64,000 nt of DNA, taken from the NCBI RefSeq assembly GCF_014217625.1, contig NZ_CP043641.1:372001-436000 (forward strand), written 5' to 3'. A program made the position numbers and the translations under genes. Below, in pieces: positions 25,194-32,639 of this stretch. Numbering within the stretch: position 1 is the first letter of the stretch; each line of letters starts with the position of its first letter. Below the pieces are notes generated by a model, which was given only the letters and a program-made list of their open reading frames with translations, made no database searches and was not told the DNA's origin. This DNA is from Leifsonia shinshuensis (GTDB lineage Bacteria > Actinomycetota > Actinomycetes > Actinomycetales > Microbacteriaceae).

Positions 25194-26249
25194 ATGACGA
25201 TCGAGACGACCGGAGCCCTGCCCCGCCTCGCGGACCGCTCGCCGGCGATCACCGGCGCCGAGATCGCGGCGAGCCTGGTCCCGCCGTCGCAGTTCGAGCA
25301 CGCCACCTTCGAGTCGTACCGGCCGGACCACGACTACCCGTCGCAGTCGGAGGCCGTCGCCACGCTGAAGCTGTTCGCCAAGTCGTGGGAGCCGCAGCGC
25401 CCGGCCGGCCTGTTCAGCCGCAGCCGCCGCAAGGTCGAGGCCATGAAGCCGGGCGTCTACCTGGACGGCGGGTTCGGCGTCGGCAAGACGCACCTCCTCG
25501 CGGCGCTCTGGCACGAGGCTCCCGGCCCGAAGTACTTCGGCACGTTCATCGAGTACACCGCCCTGGTCGGCGCGCTCGGCTACGCCGGCGCGGTCGAGCT
25601 GCTGCGCGGGTCGACCCTGATCTGCATCGACGAGTTCGAGCTGGACGACCCGGGCGACACCATGATGATGACGCGCATGCTGGGCGAGCTGGTCGCCTCC
25701 GGGACCCGCATCGCAGCCACGAGCAACACGCCGCCGAACGCGCTCGGCGAGGGCCGCTTCGCCGCCAGCGACTTCCTGCGCGAGATCCAGTCGCTGTCCG
25801 CCAACTTCCAGACCCTGCGCATCGACGGCCTCGACTACCGCCGCCGCGACACCTCCGGCCAGGCGGTCAGCGTCGACGCGGCGGAGTACGACCGCGTGCT
25901 CGCGGCCCTCACCGCGCGCGGCGAGACGGCGACGAGCGACACCTTCGACGGCCTCATCGCCCACCTCGCCACGGTGCACCCGTCGCGCTACATCAAGATG
26001 CTGGACGGCGTGGATGTCATCGGCCTGGCCGACGTGCACGTGCTGCACGACCAGATGGCGGCCCTCCGCCTCGTCGCGTTCGTGGACCGCGTGTACGACG
26101 CGGAGATCCCGATCGTGCAGACCGGCACTGCGCTCAGCGAGGTCTTCGACGACGAGATGCTGGGCGGCGGCTACCGCAAGAAGTACCTCCGCTCGGTCTC
26201 CCGCATGATCGCCCTCACCGCGGGCGAGCTGCCGCCGCACGACGAGTAG
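25194..26249 (+). CDS. zapE: cell division protein ZapE (AFG1-like ATPase)
   Basis: P-loop ATPase of the AFG1/ZapE family, 351 residues; in E. coli ZapE modulates the Z-ring, and AFG1 homologues affect respiratory proteins. Visible are the long N-terminal lead-in QFEHATFESYRPD, Walker A GGFGVGKTHLLAAL, the FIEYTALVGALG segment, Walker B LICIDEFELDDPGD, sensor 1 ATSNTPPNALGEGRF, and the C-terminal SRYIKMLDGVDVIGLADVH. The actinobacterial form is shorter than the E. coli protein (375). It is monocistronic, oriented towards amtB with a 209-bp gap that contains GlnR sites. No ribosome-binding site is obvious before the ATG. Confidence 0.92.
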   Translation: MTIETTGALPRLADRSPAITGAEIAASLVPPSQFEHATFESYRPDHDYPSQSEAVATLKLFAKSWEPQRPAGLFSRSRRKVEAMKPGVYLDGGFGVGKTHLLAALWHEAPGPKYFGTFIEYTALVGALGYAGAVELLRGSTLICIDEFELDDPGDTMMMTRMLGELVASGTRIAATSNTPPNALGEGRFAASDFLREIQSLSANFQTLRIDGLDYRRRDTSGQAVSVDAAEYDRVLAALTARGETATSDTFDGLIAHLATVHPSRYIKMLDGVDVIGLADVHVLHDQMAALRLVAFVDRVYDAEIPIVQTGTALSEVFDDEMLGGGYRKKYLRSVSRMIALTAGELPPHDE

Positions 26250-26321
26250 CGCGCACTCCCTGCGGCCGTGCCGCGGATTCGCAGACCGGCGAAACAGACT
26301 GTTTACACAGTGCCGGGATGC

Positions 26322-26359
26322 GTAACACCCGCGAAACACGCGCATCCCGCAGCCGAAAC
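26322..26359 (+). promoter_or_regulatory. tandem GlnR boxes upstream of amtB
   Basis: The arrangement is GTAAC-N6-GAAAC-N6-ATCCC-N6-GAAAC: half-sites at 26322-26326, 26333-26337, 26344-26348 and 26355-26359. This matches the a-n6-b repeat of GlnR sites known upstream of Streptomyces amtB (consensus gTnAC-n6-GaAAC), with the third half-site degenerate and the others perfect. It lies 100 to 137 bp before the amtB start, which fits activation under nitrogen limitation. Confidence 0.78.
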
Positions 26360-26458
26360 CTCCCGCGATCAGACTGGCTCCACCCCGAAGCGCCCGATCC
26401 GGCTCCGATGAGTCCGAACCCCATCCCCAGGGCGTCGCAAAGAGAGGTGGAGACTCGC

Positions 26459-27733
26459 ATGGTGTTGCACACAGCAGCGGACTACGCAACGACAGGGACC
26501 GTGAACTCCCTGTGGCTGCTCGTCGCCGCAGCCCTCGTCCTGCTGATGACGCCCGGCGTCGCCTTCTTCTACGGCGGCATGGTCCGCGCGAAGAGCGTCG
26601 TGTCCATGATGATGATGAGCTTCGGCGCGATGGCCATCGTCGGCGTGCTCTGGGTCGTCTACGGCTACGGTCTCGCGTTCGGCACGCCGCTCATCCCGCA
26701 CGTGCTCGGCACGCCGGACTGGTTCCTCAGCAGCCTGATGGGCAAGGACGGGATGACGCCCGACCTCGGCGGCCTCGCGTTCGCCGGCTTCCAGGCCACG
26801 TTCGCCATCATCACGGTCGCCCTGATCTCCGGCGCGATCGCCGACCGTGCCAAGTTCGGCGCGTGGATGGTCTTCGCCGGCGTCTGGGTCACGATCGTCT
26901 ACTTCCCGGTCGCGTTCTGGGTGTTCAACCTGTCGCAGGGCTGGATCGCCTCCGTCCTCCACGTCAACGACTTCGCCGGCGGCACCGCGGTGCACATCAA
27001 CGCCGGTGCGGCGGGCCTCGCCCTCGCCCTGGTGCTCGGCAAGCGCGTCGGATTCCAGAAGGGCATGAGCAAGCCGCACAACGTGCCGCTGACGCTCCTC
27101 GGCGCCGCGCTGCTGTGGTTCGGCTGGTTCGGCTTCAACGCCGGTTCGGAGGCCGCGGTCGACGGCGTCGCCGCGATCGCCTGGATCAACACCCTCGCCG
27201 CCCCGGCCGCAGCGACCATCGGCTGGCTGATCGTCGAGAAGATCAAGGACGGCAAGCCGACCTCCATCGGCGCGGCGTCCGGAGCGGTCGCCGGTCTGGT
27301 CGCGATCACCCCGGCCTGTAACATCCTGACCCCGGGCTTCGCGATCCTGCTCGGCCTGGTCGCCGGCGCGGTCTGCGCCGTCGCGATCGACCTCAAGTTC
27401 AAGCTCGGCTTCGACGACTCGCTCGACGTGGTCGGCATCCACCTCATCGGCGGCATCATCGGAACGCTGTGGATCGGCATCTTCGGCTTCACCCACATCG
27501 ACGGCGACCCCACGAAGCCGTTCTCCAGCCTCTGGTACGGCGGCAGCCTCCTCCAGCTCGGCGCTCAGGCGGTCGGCGCGTTCAGCGTCCTGATCTACTC
27601 CTTCGTCCTGGCCTACGCGATCGGCTGGGTCATCCAGAAGACGATGGGCTTCCGGATCAAGAACGAGGACGAGCTGGCCGGCGTCGACACCGTGGTGCAC
27701 GGCGAGGAAGGCTACTCGCTCGAGACGGTCTGA
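26459..27733 (+). CDS. amtB: ammonium transporter
   Basis: Trimeric inner-membrane ammonium channel, 424 residues, about 11 membrane spans. The outer Phe gate lies in GFQATFAIITVAL. The pore is intact: D171 and twin-His H179 in NDFAGGTAVHINAG and H328 in VVGIHLIGG. The C-terminal cytoplasmic tail (MGFRIKNEDELAGVDTVVHGEEGY) keeps the GlnK-interacting form. ATG 26459 follows AGAGAGGTGG with 8 nt spacing. Tandem GlnR boxes upstream indicate nitrogen control. Unlike many actinobacteria, glnK and glnD do not follow; a degenerate Amt paralogue does, after a hairpin. Confidence 0.96.
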   Translation: MVLHTAADYATTGTVNSLWLLVAAALVLLMTPGVAFFYGGMVRAKSVVSMMMMSFGAMAIVGVLWVVYGYGLAFGTPLIPHVLGTPDWFLSSLMGKDGMTPDLGGLAFAGFQATFAIITVALISGAIADRAKFGAWMVFAGVWVTIVYFPVAFWVFNLSQGWIASVLHVNDFAGGTAVHINAGAAGLALALVLGKRVGFQKGMSKPHNVPLTLLGAALLWFGWFGFNAGSEAAVDGVAAIAWINTLAAPAAATIGWLIVEKIKDGKPTSIGAASGAVAGLVAITPACNILTPGFAILLGLVAGAVCAVAIDLKFKLGFDDSLDVVGIHLIGGIIGTLWIGIFGFTHIDGDPTKPFSSLWYGGSLLQLGAQAVGAFSVLIYSFVLAYAIGWVIQKTMGFRIKNEDELAGVDTVVHGEEGYSLETV

Positions 27734-27758
27734 CCGACTCGCACCATCGAGCATCCGC

Positions 27759-27792
27759 GAACGGGGTGCCGCCTGCGGGCGGCGCCCCGTTC
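27759..27792 (+). terminator. hairpin after amtB
   Basis: 15-bp arms at 27759-27773 and 27778-27792 (one G-U) with a 4-nt loop, 25 bp past the amtB stop; no U-tract. Confidence 0.7.
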
Positions 27793-27838
27793 CGCGTGCC
27801 GCTAGGGTGATCCTTGCATCGAGGCGGAAGGGAGCGGG

Positions 27839-29056
27839 ATGGCCGCGACGAGCGAGCAGGTCGACACCCTGCTGCTGTTCGTCTGCGGAGCGCTCACGCT
27901 GCTGGTCCCGTTCGGCCTCGCGTTCTTCGTCGGCGGCCTCGGCGGACGCTCCACGACCTCCCGCGCCCTGACGTTCGCGCTCACCGGGACGGCGGCGACG
28001 GTCCTGCTCGGGATGCTCGGCGGCTACGGGATGCTCGCAGGGACACCGTGGCTGGCGCACGTGCTCGGCGCTCCGTCGGCCGACCTCGCCACCGGCTTCG
28101 GCGCGGCGTCGCACCATCTCGACCTGTACGCGCTGGCAAAGGCGGGCTCGATCCTCGCGGCGGCGTCCGTCTCGGTCGCGATCGTGGGTGTCGCGGTCGC
28201 GTCGCGGATCACGCTCCGCGCCTGGCTGGTGTTCATCGTGCTCTGGTCGCTGCTTGTGCTGTACCCGGCGGGCTACGCCGTCTTCGCTCTGGACGACGGC
28301 TGGGCGACCGGGGTGCTCGGCGTCATCGACTTCGGGGGAGCACTGCCCCTCGGGGTGGCGGCCGGGGCCGCGGCGGCCGGCGTCATCCTGGCGTGCGGCC
28401 GCGGAGAGCACCGGCCGCCGGAGCAGCGCAGCTTCCCGGCCATCGCGATCGGCGGGACGCTGGTCTGGGTCGGTTGGCTCGGGCTGGTGGTCGGGTCGGA
28501 GGGCGCGGTGGACTCCTACACCGGCCTGATCGCGATCAACGCCTTCATCGCCTCCGCGGGAGGCTGCCTGGCCTGGATGGTCGTCGACCGGGTGCTGCTG
28601 CGCCGGCCGACGGCGGTGAGCGCGCTGTGCGGCGCCTTCTCCGGGCTGGTCGCGATCACGCCAGCCGCGGGGGTGCTGACCGTCGGCTGGTCGCTGCTGC
28701 TCGGCGTGATCGCCGCGCTCGCGTGCGCGACGATGGTCGACCTGGCGGCCCGGGCGCGCTTCGGGGCCTCCATGGCGCTCATCGTGATCGTGACGGTCGC
28801 GAGCATGGTCGGCCTCCTGTACCTCGGGCTGTTCGCCGCGGGCGGCGGGATGGTGGACAGTGGCAACTTCGACCTGTTCACGGCCCAGGCGATCGCGGGC
28901 TTCTCGGTGCTGATCGGCTCCTTCCTGGTGTCGCTGCTGCTCGCGCTCGCGCTGCGCTTCACGCTGGGGCTCACGCGGATCCGCTATCGTGCCACGAATG
29001 AGCCGACTCCTCGACGCGATCGCGCGACTGTTCCGACCGGCGGCGCGGAAGACTGA
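27839..29056 (+). CDS. Amt/Rh-fold membrane protein lacking both pore histidines
   Basis: 405-residue protein alignable by eye with the neighbouring AmtB over its whole length: similar helix pattern, DFGG at the position of DFAGG (D164), the GGTLVWVGWLGLVVGSEG helix and the SGLVAITPAAGVLT segment. The functional pore residues are gone: the first twin-His position is G172, the second is V318, and the two Phe of the periplasmic gate (FQATF) are Ser and Ala. The tail lacks the GlnK-binding sequence. It is therefore unlikely to conduct ammonium as AmtB does and may be a sensor, an assembly partner or a pore with another specificity. The ATG follows GGAAGGGAG. It lies 105 bp after amtB, behind a hairpin, and its end overlaps the next gene by 59 bp. 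Confidence 0.8.
   Translation: MAATSEQVDTLLLFVCGALTLLVPFGLAFFVGGLGGRSTTSRALTFALTGTAATVLLGMLGGYGMLAGTPWLAHVLGAPSADLATGFGAASHHLDLYALAKAGSILAAASVSVAIVGVAVASRITLRAWLVFIVLWSLLVLYPAGYAVFALDDGWATGVLGVIDFGGALPLGVAAGAAAAGVILACGRGEHRPPEQRSFPAIAIGGTLVWVGWLGLVVGSEGAVDSYTGLIAINAFIASAGGCLAWMVVDRVLLRRPTAVSALCGAFSGLVAITPAAGVLTVGWSLLLGVIAALACATMVDLAARARFGASMALIVIVTVASMVGLLYLGLFAAGGGMVDSGNFDLFTAQAIAGFSVLIGSFLVSLLLALALRFTLGLTRIRYRATNEPTPRRDRATVPTGGAED
28985..28990 (+). promoter_or_regulatory. leaderless -10 box of the PemK/MazF-like gene
   Basis: TATCGT inside the end of the Amt-like gene, then 7 nt, then the ATG at 28998. Confidence 0.5.
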
Positions 29057-29531
29057 GCGGCAGCTCTCCCGGTTCGCGCCGGCCCGCACCGGACGCGTCG
29101 CCGGCGTCGAGCCGGGCCGCTCGGGCGTCGACGCGACGATCCAGGTCGACCCCCGCCGGCTGAAGGGCCTCCGCACCTCCTACAACCCGAAGACCGACGG
29201 CGAGCCGGACCCCGGCGAGATCGTCTGGACGTGGGTCCCGTACGAGGAGAACGACGGCCGCGGCAAGGACCGGCCGGTGCTCGTGGTGGCGGCCGAGCCG
29301 TCCGGGAGCCTGATCGCGGTCGCGCTGACCAGCCAGGCGCACCCCGGCCGTCCCGAGTACCTCGCGATCGGCGCGGGGGACTGGGACGGGCAGGGGAGGC
29401 CGAGCTTCGTCCGGCTCGACCGGGTGTTCCGGGTCCACCGCACCGGGATGCGCCGGGAGGCCGCCGCGCTCGACGCGCGCCGGTTCGCGACCGTCCGCGA
29501 CGCGCTGCGGAAGCTGTACGGCTGGAGCTGA
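28998..29531 (+). CDS. PemK/MazF-fold protein
   Basis: 177-residue protein. Residues from about 65 form a PemK/MazF (SH3-like) domain: DPGEIVWTWVPYEENDGRGKDRPVLVVA, LIAVALTSQAH, and a C-terminal FVRLDRVFRVHRTGM strand pair. The first 60 residues are a basic extension absent from short MazF toxins. The Arg/Lys-Asp-Arg-Pro turn of MazF toxins is present (KDRPVLVV). No antitoxin-like gene sits beside it: upstream is the Amt paralogue, downstream the sulfhydrylase. Solo members of this family are common in actinobacteria and need not be toxins. The start was set by the leaderless box; it overlaps the preceding gene by 59 bp. Confidence 0.75.
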   Translation: MSRLLDAIARLFRPAARKTERQLSRFAPARTGRVAGVEPGRSGVDATIQVDPRRLKGLRTSYNPKTDGEPDPGEIVWTWVPYEENDGRGKDRPVLVVAAEPSGSLIAVALTSQAHPGRPEYLAIGAGDWDGQGRPSFVRLDRVFRVHRTGMRREAAALDARRFATVRDALRKLYGWS

Positions 29532-29584
29532 CCGCTGCGTGACGAACGGTGAACCGGGAGTGCACACGTCCCGGCCCGCGTCAC

Positions 29585-29590
29585 TACAGT
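29585..29590 (+). promoter_or_regulatory. leaderless -10 box of the O-acetylhomoserine sulfhydrylase gene
   Basis: TACAGT, then 6 nt, then the ATG at 29597; a weak -35 (TGCACA, 29561-29566) lies 18 bp upstream. Confidence 0.55.
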
Positions 29591-29596
29591 GGCCGC

Positions 29597-30889
29597 ATGC
29601 CTGACGACTGTTCGCGCCCGCTCGACTTCGAGACCCGGCAGATCCACGCCGGAGCGGTGGTCGACGCCGAGACCCGCGCCAGGGTCACCCCGATCTACCA
29701 GACCGCCGGCTACGTCTTCGACGACTTCGCGGACGGCGAGGACCGCTTCGCCGGCCGCAGCCGCTACCGCGCCTATTCGCGCAACGACAACCCGACCAAC
29801 TCTGTCGCCGGGCGCAGGATCGCGGACCTGGAGGGCGGCGTCGACGGCATCGTGGTCTCCAGCGGCCAGGCCGCCATCGCCGCGGCGATCAACGCGCTCG
29901 CCGAGGCGGGCGACCACATCCTCGCGACGCGATCGCTGTACGAGGGGACCCGGGAGATGTTCCGCGGCGTCCTGAAGCGGCAGGGGATCGCGTTCGAGTA
30001 CGTGGACGACGACGCGAGCGAGGCGGAGTGGGCGGCGCGGTTCCGCCAGAACACGAAGGCCGTGTACACCGAGACGCTGCCGAACCCGCTCAACCAGGTG
30101 GTCGACATCGCGCGGCTGGCCGGGATCGCGCACGAGGCCGGGGTGCCGCTGATCGTCGACAACACCGTGCCGACGCCGTACCTGTGGCGGCCGATCGAGG
30201 ACGGCGCCGACATCGTCGTGCACTCGACCTCCAAGTGGCTGTCCGGTCACGGGTCGGTCATCGGGGGAGCGGTGGTCGACGGCGGCCGGTTCGACTGGTC
30301 CGCGCACGCCGACCGTTTCCCGCAGCTCACCGAGCCGCCGCGGCCGGGCGTAGCGTCGTTCGTGGAGCGGTTCGGCGCCGGGGCGTACCTCGCCTACCTG
30401 CGGACGGTGATCGTGCTGGAGTACGGGCCGACCGTGCCACCGCTCAGCACCTTCCTGCTCCTGCACGGCATCGAGACGCTGTCGGTGCGGATGGACCGGC
30501 ACGTCGCCAACGCGCAGGCCGTGGCCGAGTTCCTGGCCGGGCGTCCGGAGGTGGCGCGCGTGTTCTACCCGGGGCTCGCGGGGGACCCGTACCACGCGCT
30601 CGCGTCGCGCTATCTGCCGCTCGGGGCGGGCTCCATCGTCTCGATCGAGCTCGCCGGCGGCAGGGAGGCGGCCCAGCGGTTCCTGGACGCGCTGCGCCTG
30701 GTCAGCCCGATGACGCACATCGGCGACGTGCGCACGCTCGCGATCCACCTGGGCAGCACCATCCACGCCAAGCTCACCGAGGAGGAGCGGCTGGACGCCG
30801 GGATCACGCCGGGCCTCGTCCGGCTGTCGATCGGCATCGAAAGCCCCCGCGACATCATCGCGGACCTGCAGCAGGCCCTCGAAGCGTAG
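29597..30889 (+). CDS. O-acetylhomoserine sulfhydrylase / Cys-Met metabolism PLP enzyme
   Basis: PLP enzyme of the Cys/Met metabolism family, 430 residues. MetY members join O-acetylhomoserine with sulfide to give homocysteine. Visible are FETRQIHAGAVVDAETRARVTPIYQTAGYVF at the N-terminus (the MetY-type opening), the Arg-rich YRAYSRNDNPT loop, SSGQAAIAAAI, and the PLP lysine in HSTSKWLSGHG. The extra loop around residues 220 to 260 (RFPQLTEPPRPG) is typical of MetY and longer than in MetB or MetC, so sulfhydrylase is favoured over cystathionine gamma-synthase. ATG 29597 was chosen over a GTG-type extension at 29549 because of the promoter spacing. A C-S lyase gene lies convergent downstream. 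Confidence 0.87.
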   Translation: MPDDCSRPLDFETRQIHAGAVVDAETRARVTPIYQTAGYVFDDFADGEDRFAGRSRYRAYSRNDNPTNSVAGRRIADLEGGVDGIVVSSGQAAIAAAINALAEAGDHILATRSLYEGTREMFRGVLKRQGIAFEYVDDDASEAEWAARFRQNTKAVYTETLPNPLNQVVDIARLAGIAHEAGVPLIVDNTVPTPYLWRPIEDGADIVVHSTSKWLSGHGSVIGGAVVDGGRFDWSAHADRFPQLTEPPRPGVASFVERFGAGAYLAYLRTVIVLEYGPTVPPLSTFLLLHGIETLSVRMDRHVANAQAVAEFLAGRPEVARVFYPGLAGDPYHALASRYLPLGAGSIVSIELAGGREAAQRFLDALRLVSPMTHIGDVRTLAIHLGSTIHAKLTEEERLDAGITPGLVRLSIGIESPRDIIADLQQALEA

Positions 30890-30893
30890 CCCC

Positions 30894-31034
30894 CGCGACA
30901 TTCGTCACGAATGTCGCGAATGCGCGCGCTATTCGCGCGATTCGCGCCGAATCGTGTGGAAGGAACGTGGGGCACATTCGTGACGAATGTTGCGAAAGCG
31001 CGGCGGTTTCGCGCGATTCGGCACGAATCGCGCG
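30894..31034. repeat. cluster of palindromes with ATTCG..CGAAT core
   Basis: The 151-bp space between two convergent genes is almost filled by palindromes: 30894-30918 (12-bp arms, 1-nt centre), 30938-30954 (7-bp arms CGATTCG), 30974-30990 (ACATTCGT and ACGAATGT, 1-nt centre) and 31010-31034 (11-bp arms, loop GCA). They share ATTCG/CGAAT modules with the long palindrome at 61271-61323, also between convergent genes. They probably act as terminators; the repeated sequence suggests a REP-like family. Confidence 0.75.
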
Positions 31035-31040
31035 GGCGCG

Positions 31041-32216
31041 TCAGGCGGGGGCGAGCGCCGGCGCTGCGGCGGCGACGGTCGCAGCGATGCGGCGGACGGC
31101 CTCCACCACCGTGCTCGGGTCGCAGGCGAGGTTGATGCGGGCGAAGCCGCGGCCCTGCTCGCCGAACGCGAGGCCGGAGTTGAGTGCGACGCGGCCGGTG
31201 TCGATGAGCACGCGGGCGGGGTCGTCGCCGAGACCGGTGTCCCGGAAGTCCAGCCAGGCCAGGTAGCCGGCGTCGGGCCGGATCACCCGCACCGACGGCG
31301 CGTGCGCGGCGAGCTCGGACTCCAGCAGCCGGAGGTTCGTCACGAGCTGCTCCAGCAGCCCGTCGCGCCAGCGCAGGCAGGACAGGGCTGCGACGTTGGC
31401 GTGCAGGCCGAGGATGCTCGTGCGGGCGGCCAGCTCCTCCGGCAGCCGGGTGAGCAGGCCGGCGGTGGCGGGCTCGGCGGCGACGATGACCGCGCACTTG
31501 AGACCGGCGAGGTTCCACGCCTTGCTGGCGGAGGTCACCGTGACGGCGCGGGCGCCGGCGGCCCGGGCGACGGGCGCGAACGGCGTGAAGCGGACGCCCG
31601 GGTGGGCGAGCGGGGCGTGCACCTCGTCGCTGACGACGAACACCCCGTAGCGGGCGGCGAGACGGGCGAGCGCCTCCAGGGTGCGCCTGCTGTGACATCG
31701 CCCGGTCGGGTTCTGCGGGTTGCAAAGCAGCATCGCGTCGGCTCCCGCGGCGAAGGCGGCCTCCAGCCCGTCGAGGTCGAGTGTCCAGCCGGCCTCCTCG
31801 CGCAGCGGGACCGTGATCGCGACGGCGTCGGCCTCCTCGATCATCTCGAAGAACGGCGGGTAGACCGGAGGCGTGAGCACCACGCGGCCGCCGGACTCCG
31901 GCAGCACGAGCCGCAGCGTCTCGACCACGCCAACGGTCACGTCGGTGGCCAGGTGCACCCACTCCGGGTCGACGCCCCACGACCACGAGCTCCAGGCGAA
32001 GTCGGCGAAGGCAGGCGCGAGCGGGCCGGCCGAGTCGAGGTAGCCGGTGTCCGAGTTGCGGAGGGTCCCGGCGACGCGGTCGAGGATGGCCGGCTCGACG
32101 TCGAAGTCCATCTCGGCGACGAAGACCGGCAGGACGTCCGCCGGGTAGCGGCGCCACTTGATGCTCGACCGGGACGCGAAGAGCTGCTCCAGGGGCCGGG
32201 CCGGTGCGAAGCTCAT
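31041..32216 (-). CDS. MalY/PatB family PLP-dependent C-S lyase or aminotransferase
   Basis: Fold-type I PLP enzyme, 391 residues. Members act as cystathionine beta-lyase (PatB) or in maltose-regulon control (MalY). The sequence has the family opening RSSIKWRRYPADVLPVFVAEMDF, the NPQNPTGR motif (Asn and Arg contacts), SDEVHAPL with the PLP-N1 Asp, the PLP Lys in TSASKAWNLAGLKCA, and GRGFARINLAC with the carboxylate Arg near the C-terminus. ATG 32216 gives the usual protein start; an in-frame ATG at 32264 would add 16 residues without a ribosome site. Its neighbour across the palindromes is the sulfhydrylase, so a role in cystathionine-to-homocysteine conversion is plausible. Confidence 0.87.
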   Translation of the reverse strand: MSFAPARPLEQLFASRSSIKWRRYPADVLPVFVAEMDFDVEPAILDRVAGTLRNSDTGYLDSAGPLAPAFADFAWSSWSWGVDPEWVHLATDVTVGVVETLRLVLPESGGRVVLTPPVYPPFFEMIEEADAVAITVPLREEAGWTLDLDGLEAAFAAGADAMLLCNPQNPTGRCHSRRTLEALARLAARYGVFVVSDEVHAPLAHPGVRFTPFAPVARAAGARAVTVTSASKAWNLAGLKCAVIVAAEPATAGLLTRLPEELAARTSILGLHANVAALSCLRWRDGLLEQLVTNLRLLESELAAHAPSVRVIRPDAGYLAWLDFRDTGLGDDPARVLIDTGRVALNSGLAFGEQGRGFARINLACDPSTVVEAVRRIAATVAAAAPALAPA

Positions 32217-32270
32217 CGCCCCAGGATGCGGCAACGCGGCCACGAGCGCATCCGGGCGTGTCATGGAACG

Positions 32271-32276
32271 TAAGGT
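32271..32276 (+). promoter_or_regulatory. leaderless -10 box of the thioredoxin-like gene
   Basis: TAAGGT, then 6 nt, then the ATG at 32283. Confidence 0.55.
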
Positions 32277-32282
32277 TGGGCT

Positions 32283-32591
32283 ATGCGCGTCGAGGTGCTG
32301 CACATCCAGGAATGCCCGAGCTGGCGGGAGGCCGGAGCACGGCTGGAGGTCGCGCTCGCCGAGGCCGGGATGGACGCGCCGGTGGAGTACCGCTTCCTGG
32401 AGACCTCCGCCGACCTGGTCGGCACGGCGTTCGCCGGGTCGCCCACGATCGTCGTGGACGGCGCCGACCTCTTCCCGGTGGCCGAGCCCGTCCAGGAGCT
32501 GGCCTGCCGCGTGTACGTCACTCCGGCCGGGCTGCGCGGGATGCCGGACACCGGGCAGCTGGTGGCGGCGCTGCGGGCGCTCCCCGCCTGA
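32283..32591 (+). CDS. small thioredoxin-fold protein
   Basis: 102 residues. The opening VEVLHIQECPSWREAGARLEVALAEAG places a CPSW motif where thioredoxins have CxxC, and the second half (VGTAFAGSPTIVVDGADLFP) has the thioredoxin cis-Pro loop SPT. Relatives in actinobacteria are often labelled thioredoxin family or, wrongly, alkylmercury lyase. With a single cysteine in the motif it cannot form the usual active disulfide; a second Cys in ELACRVYVTPAG is later. It is cytoplasmic, of unknown function, and divergent from the C-S lyase gene. Confidence 0.8.
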   Translation: MRVEVLHIQECPSWREAGARLEVALAEAGMDAPVEYRFLETSADLVGTAFAGSPTIVVDGADLFPVAEPVQELACRVYVTPAGLRGMPDTGQLVAALRALPA

Positions 32592-32639
32592 CGCCGCCGG
32601 ACCTCCGGGGACGGACACCCGCCCCCGGAGACCGTCACC

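Noticed and set aside
28998..29531. A functional toxin-antitoxin module
   Set aside because: No small antitoxin-like gene lies on either side; only the MazF-like fold is present.
29531..29597. SAM or other riboswitch before the sulfhydrylase gene
   Set aside because: Only 65 bp separate the genes and the mRNA appears leaderless, leaving no room for an aptamer.
32283..32591. Alkylmercury lyase function
   Set aside because: The protein is about half the length of MerB and lacks its paired cysteines; only the thioredoxin-like fold is supported.
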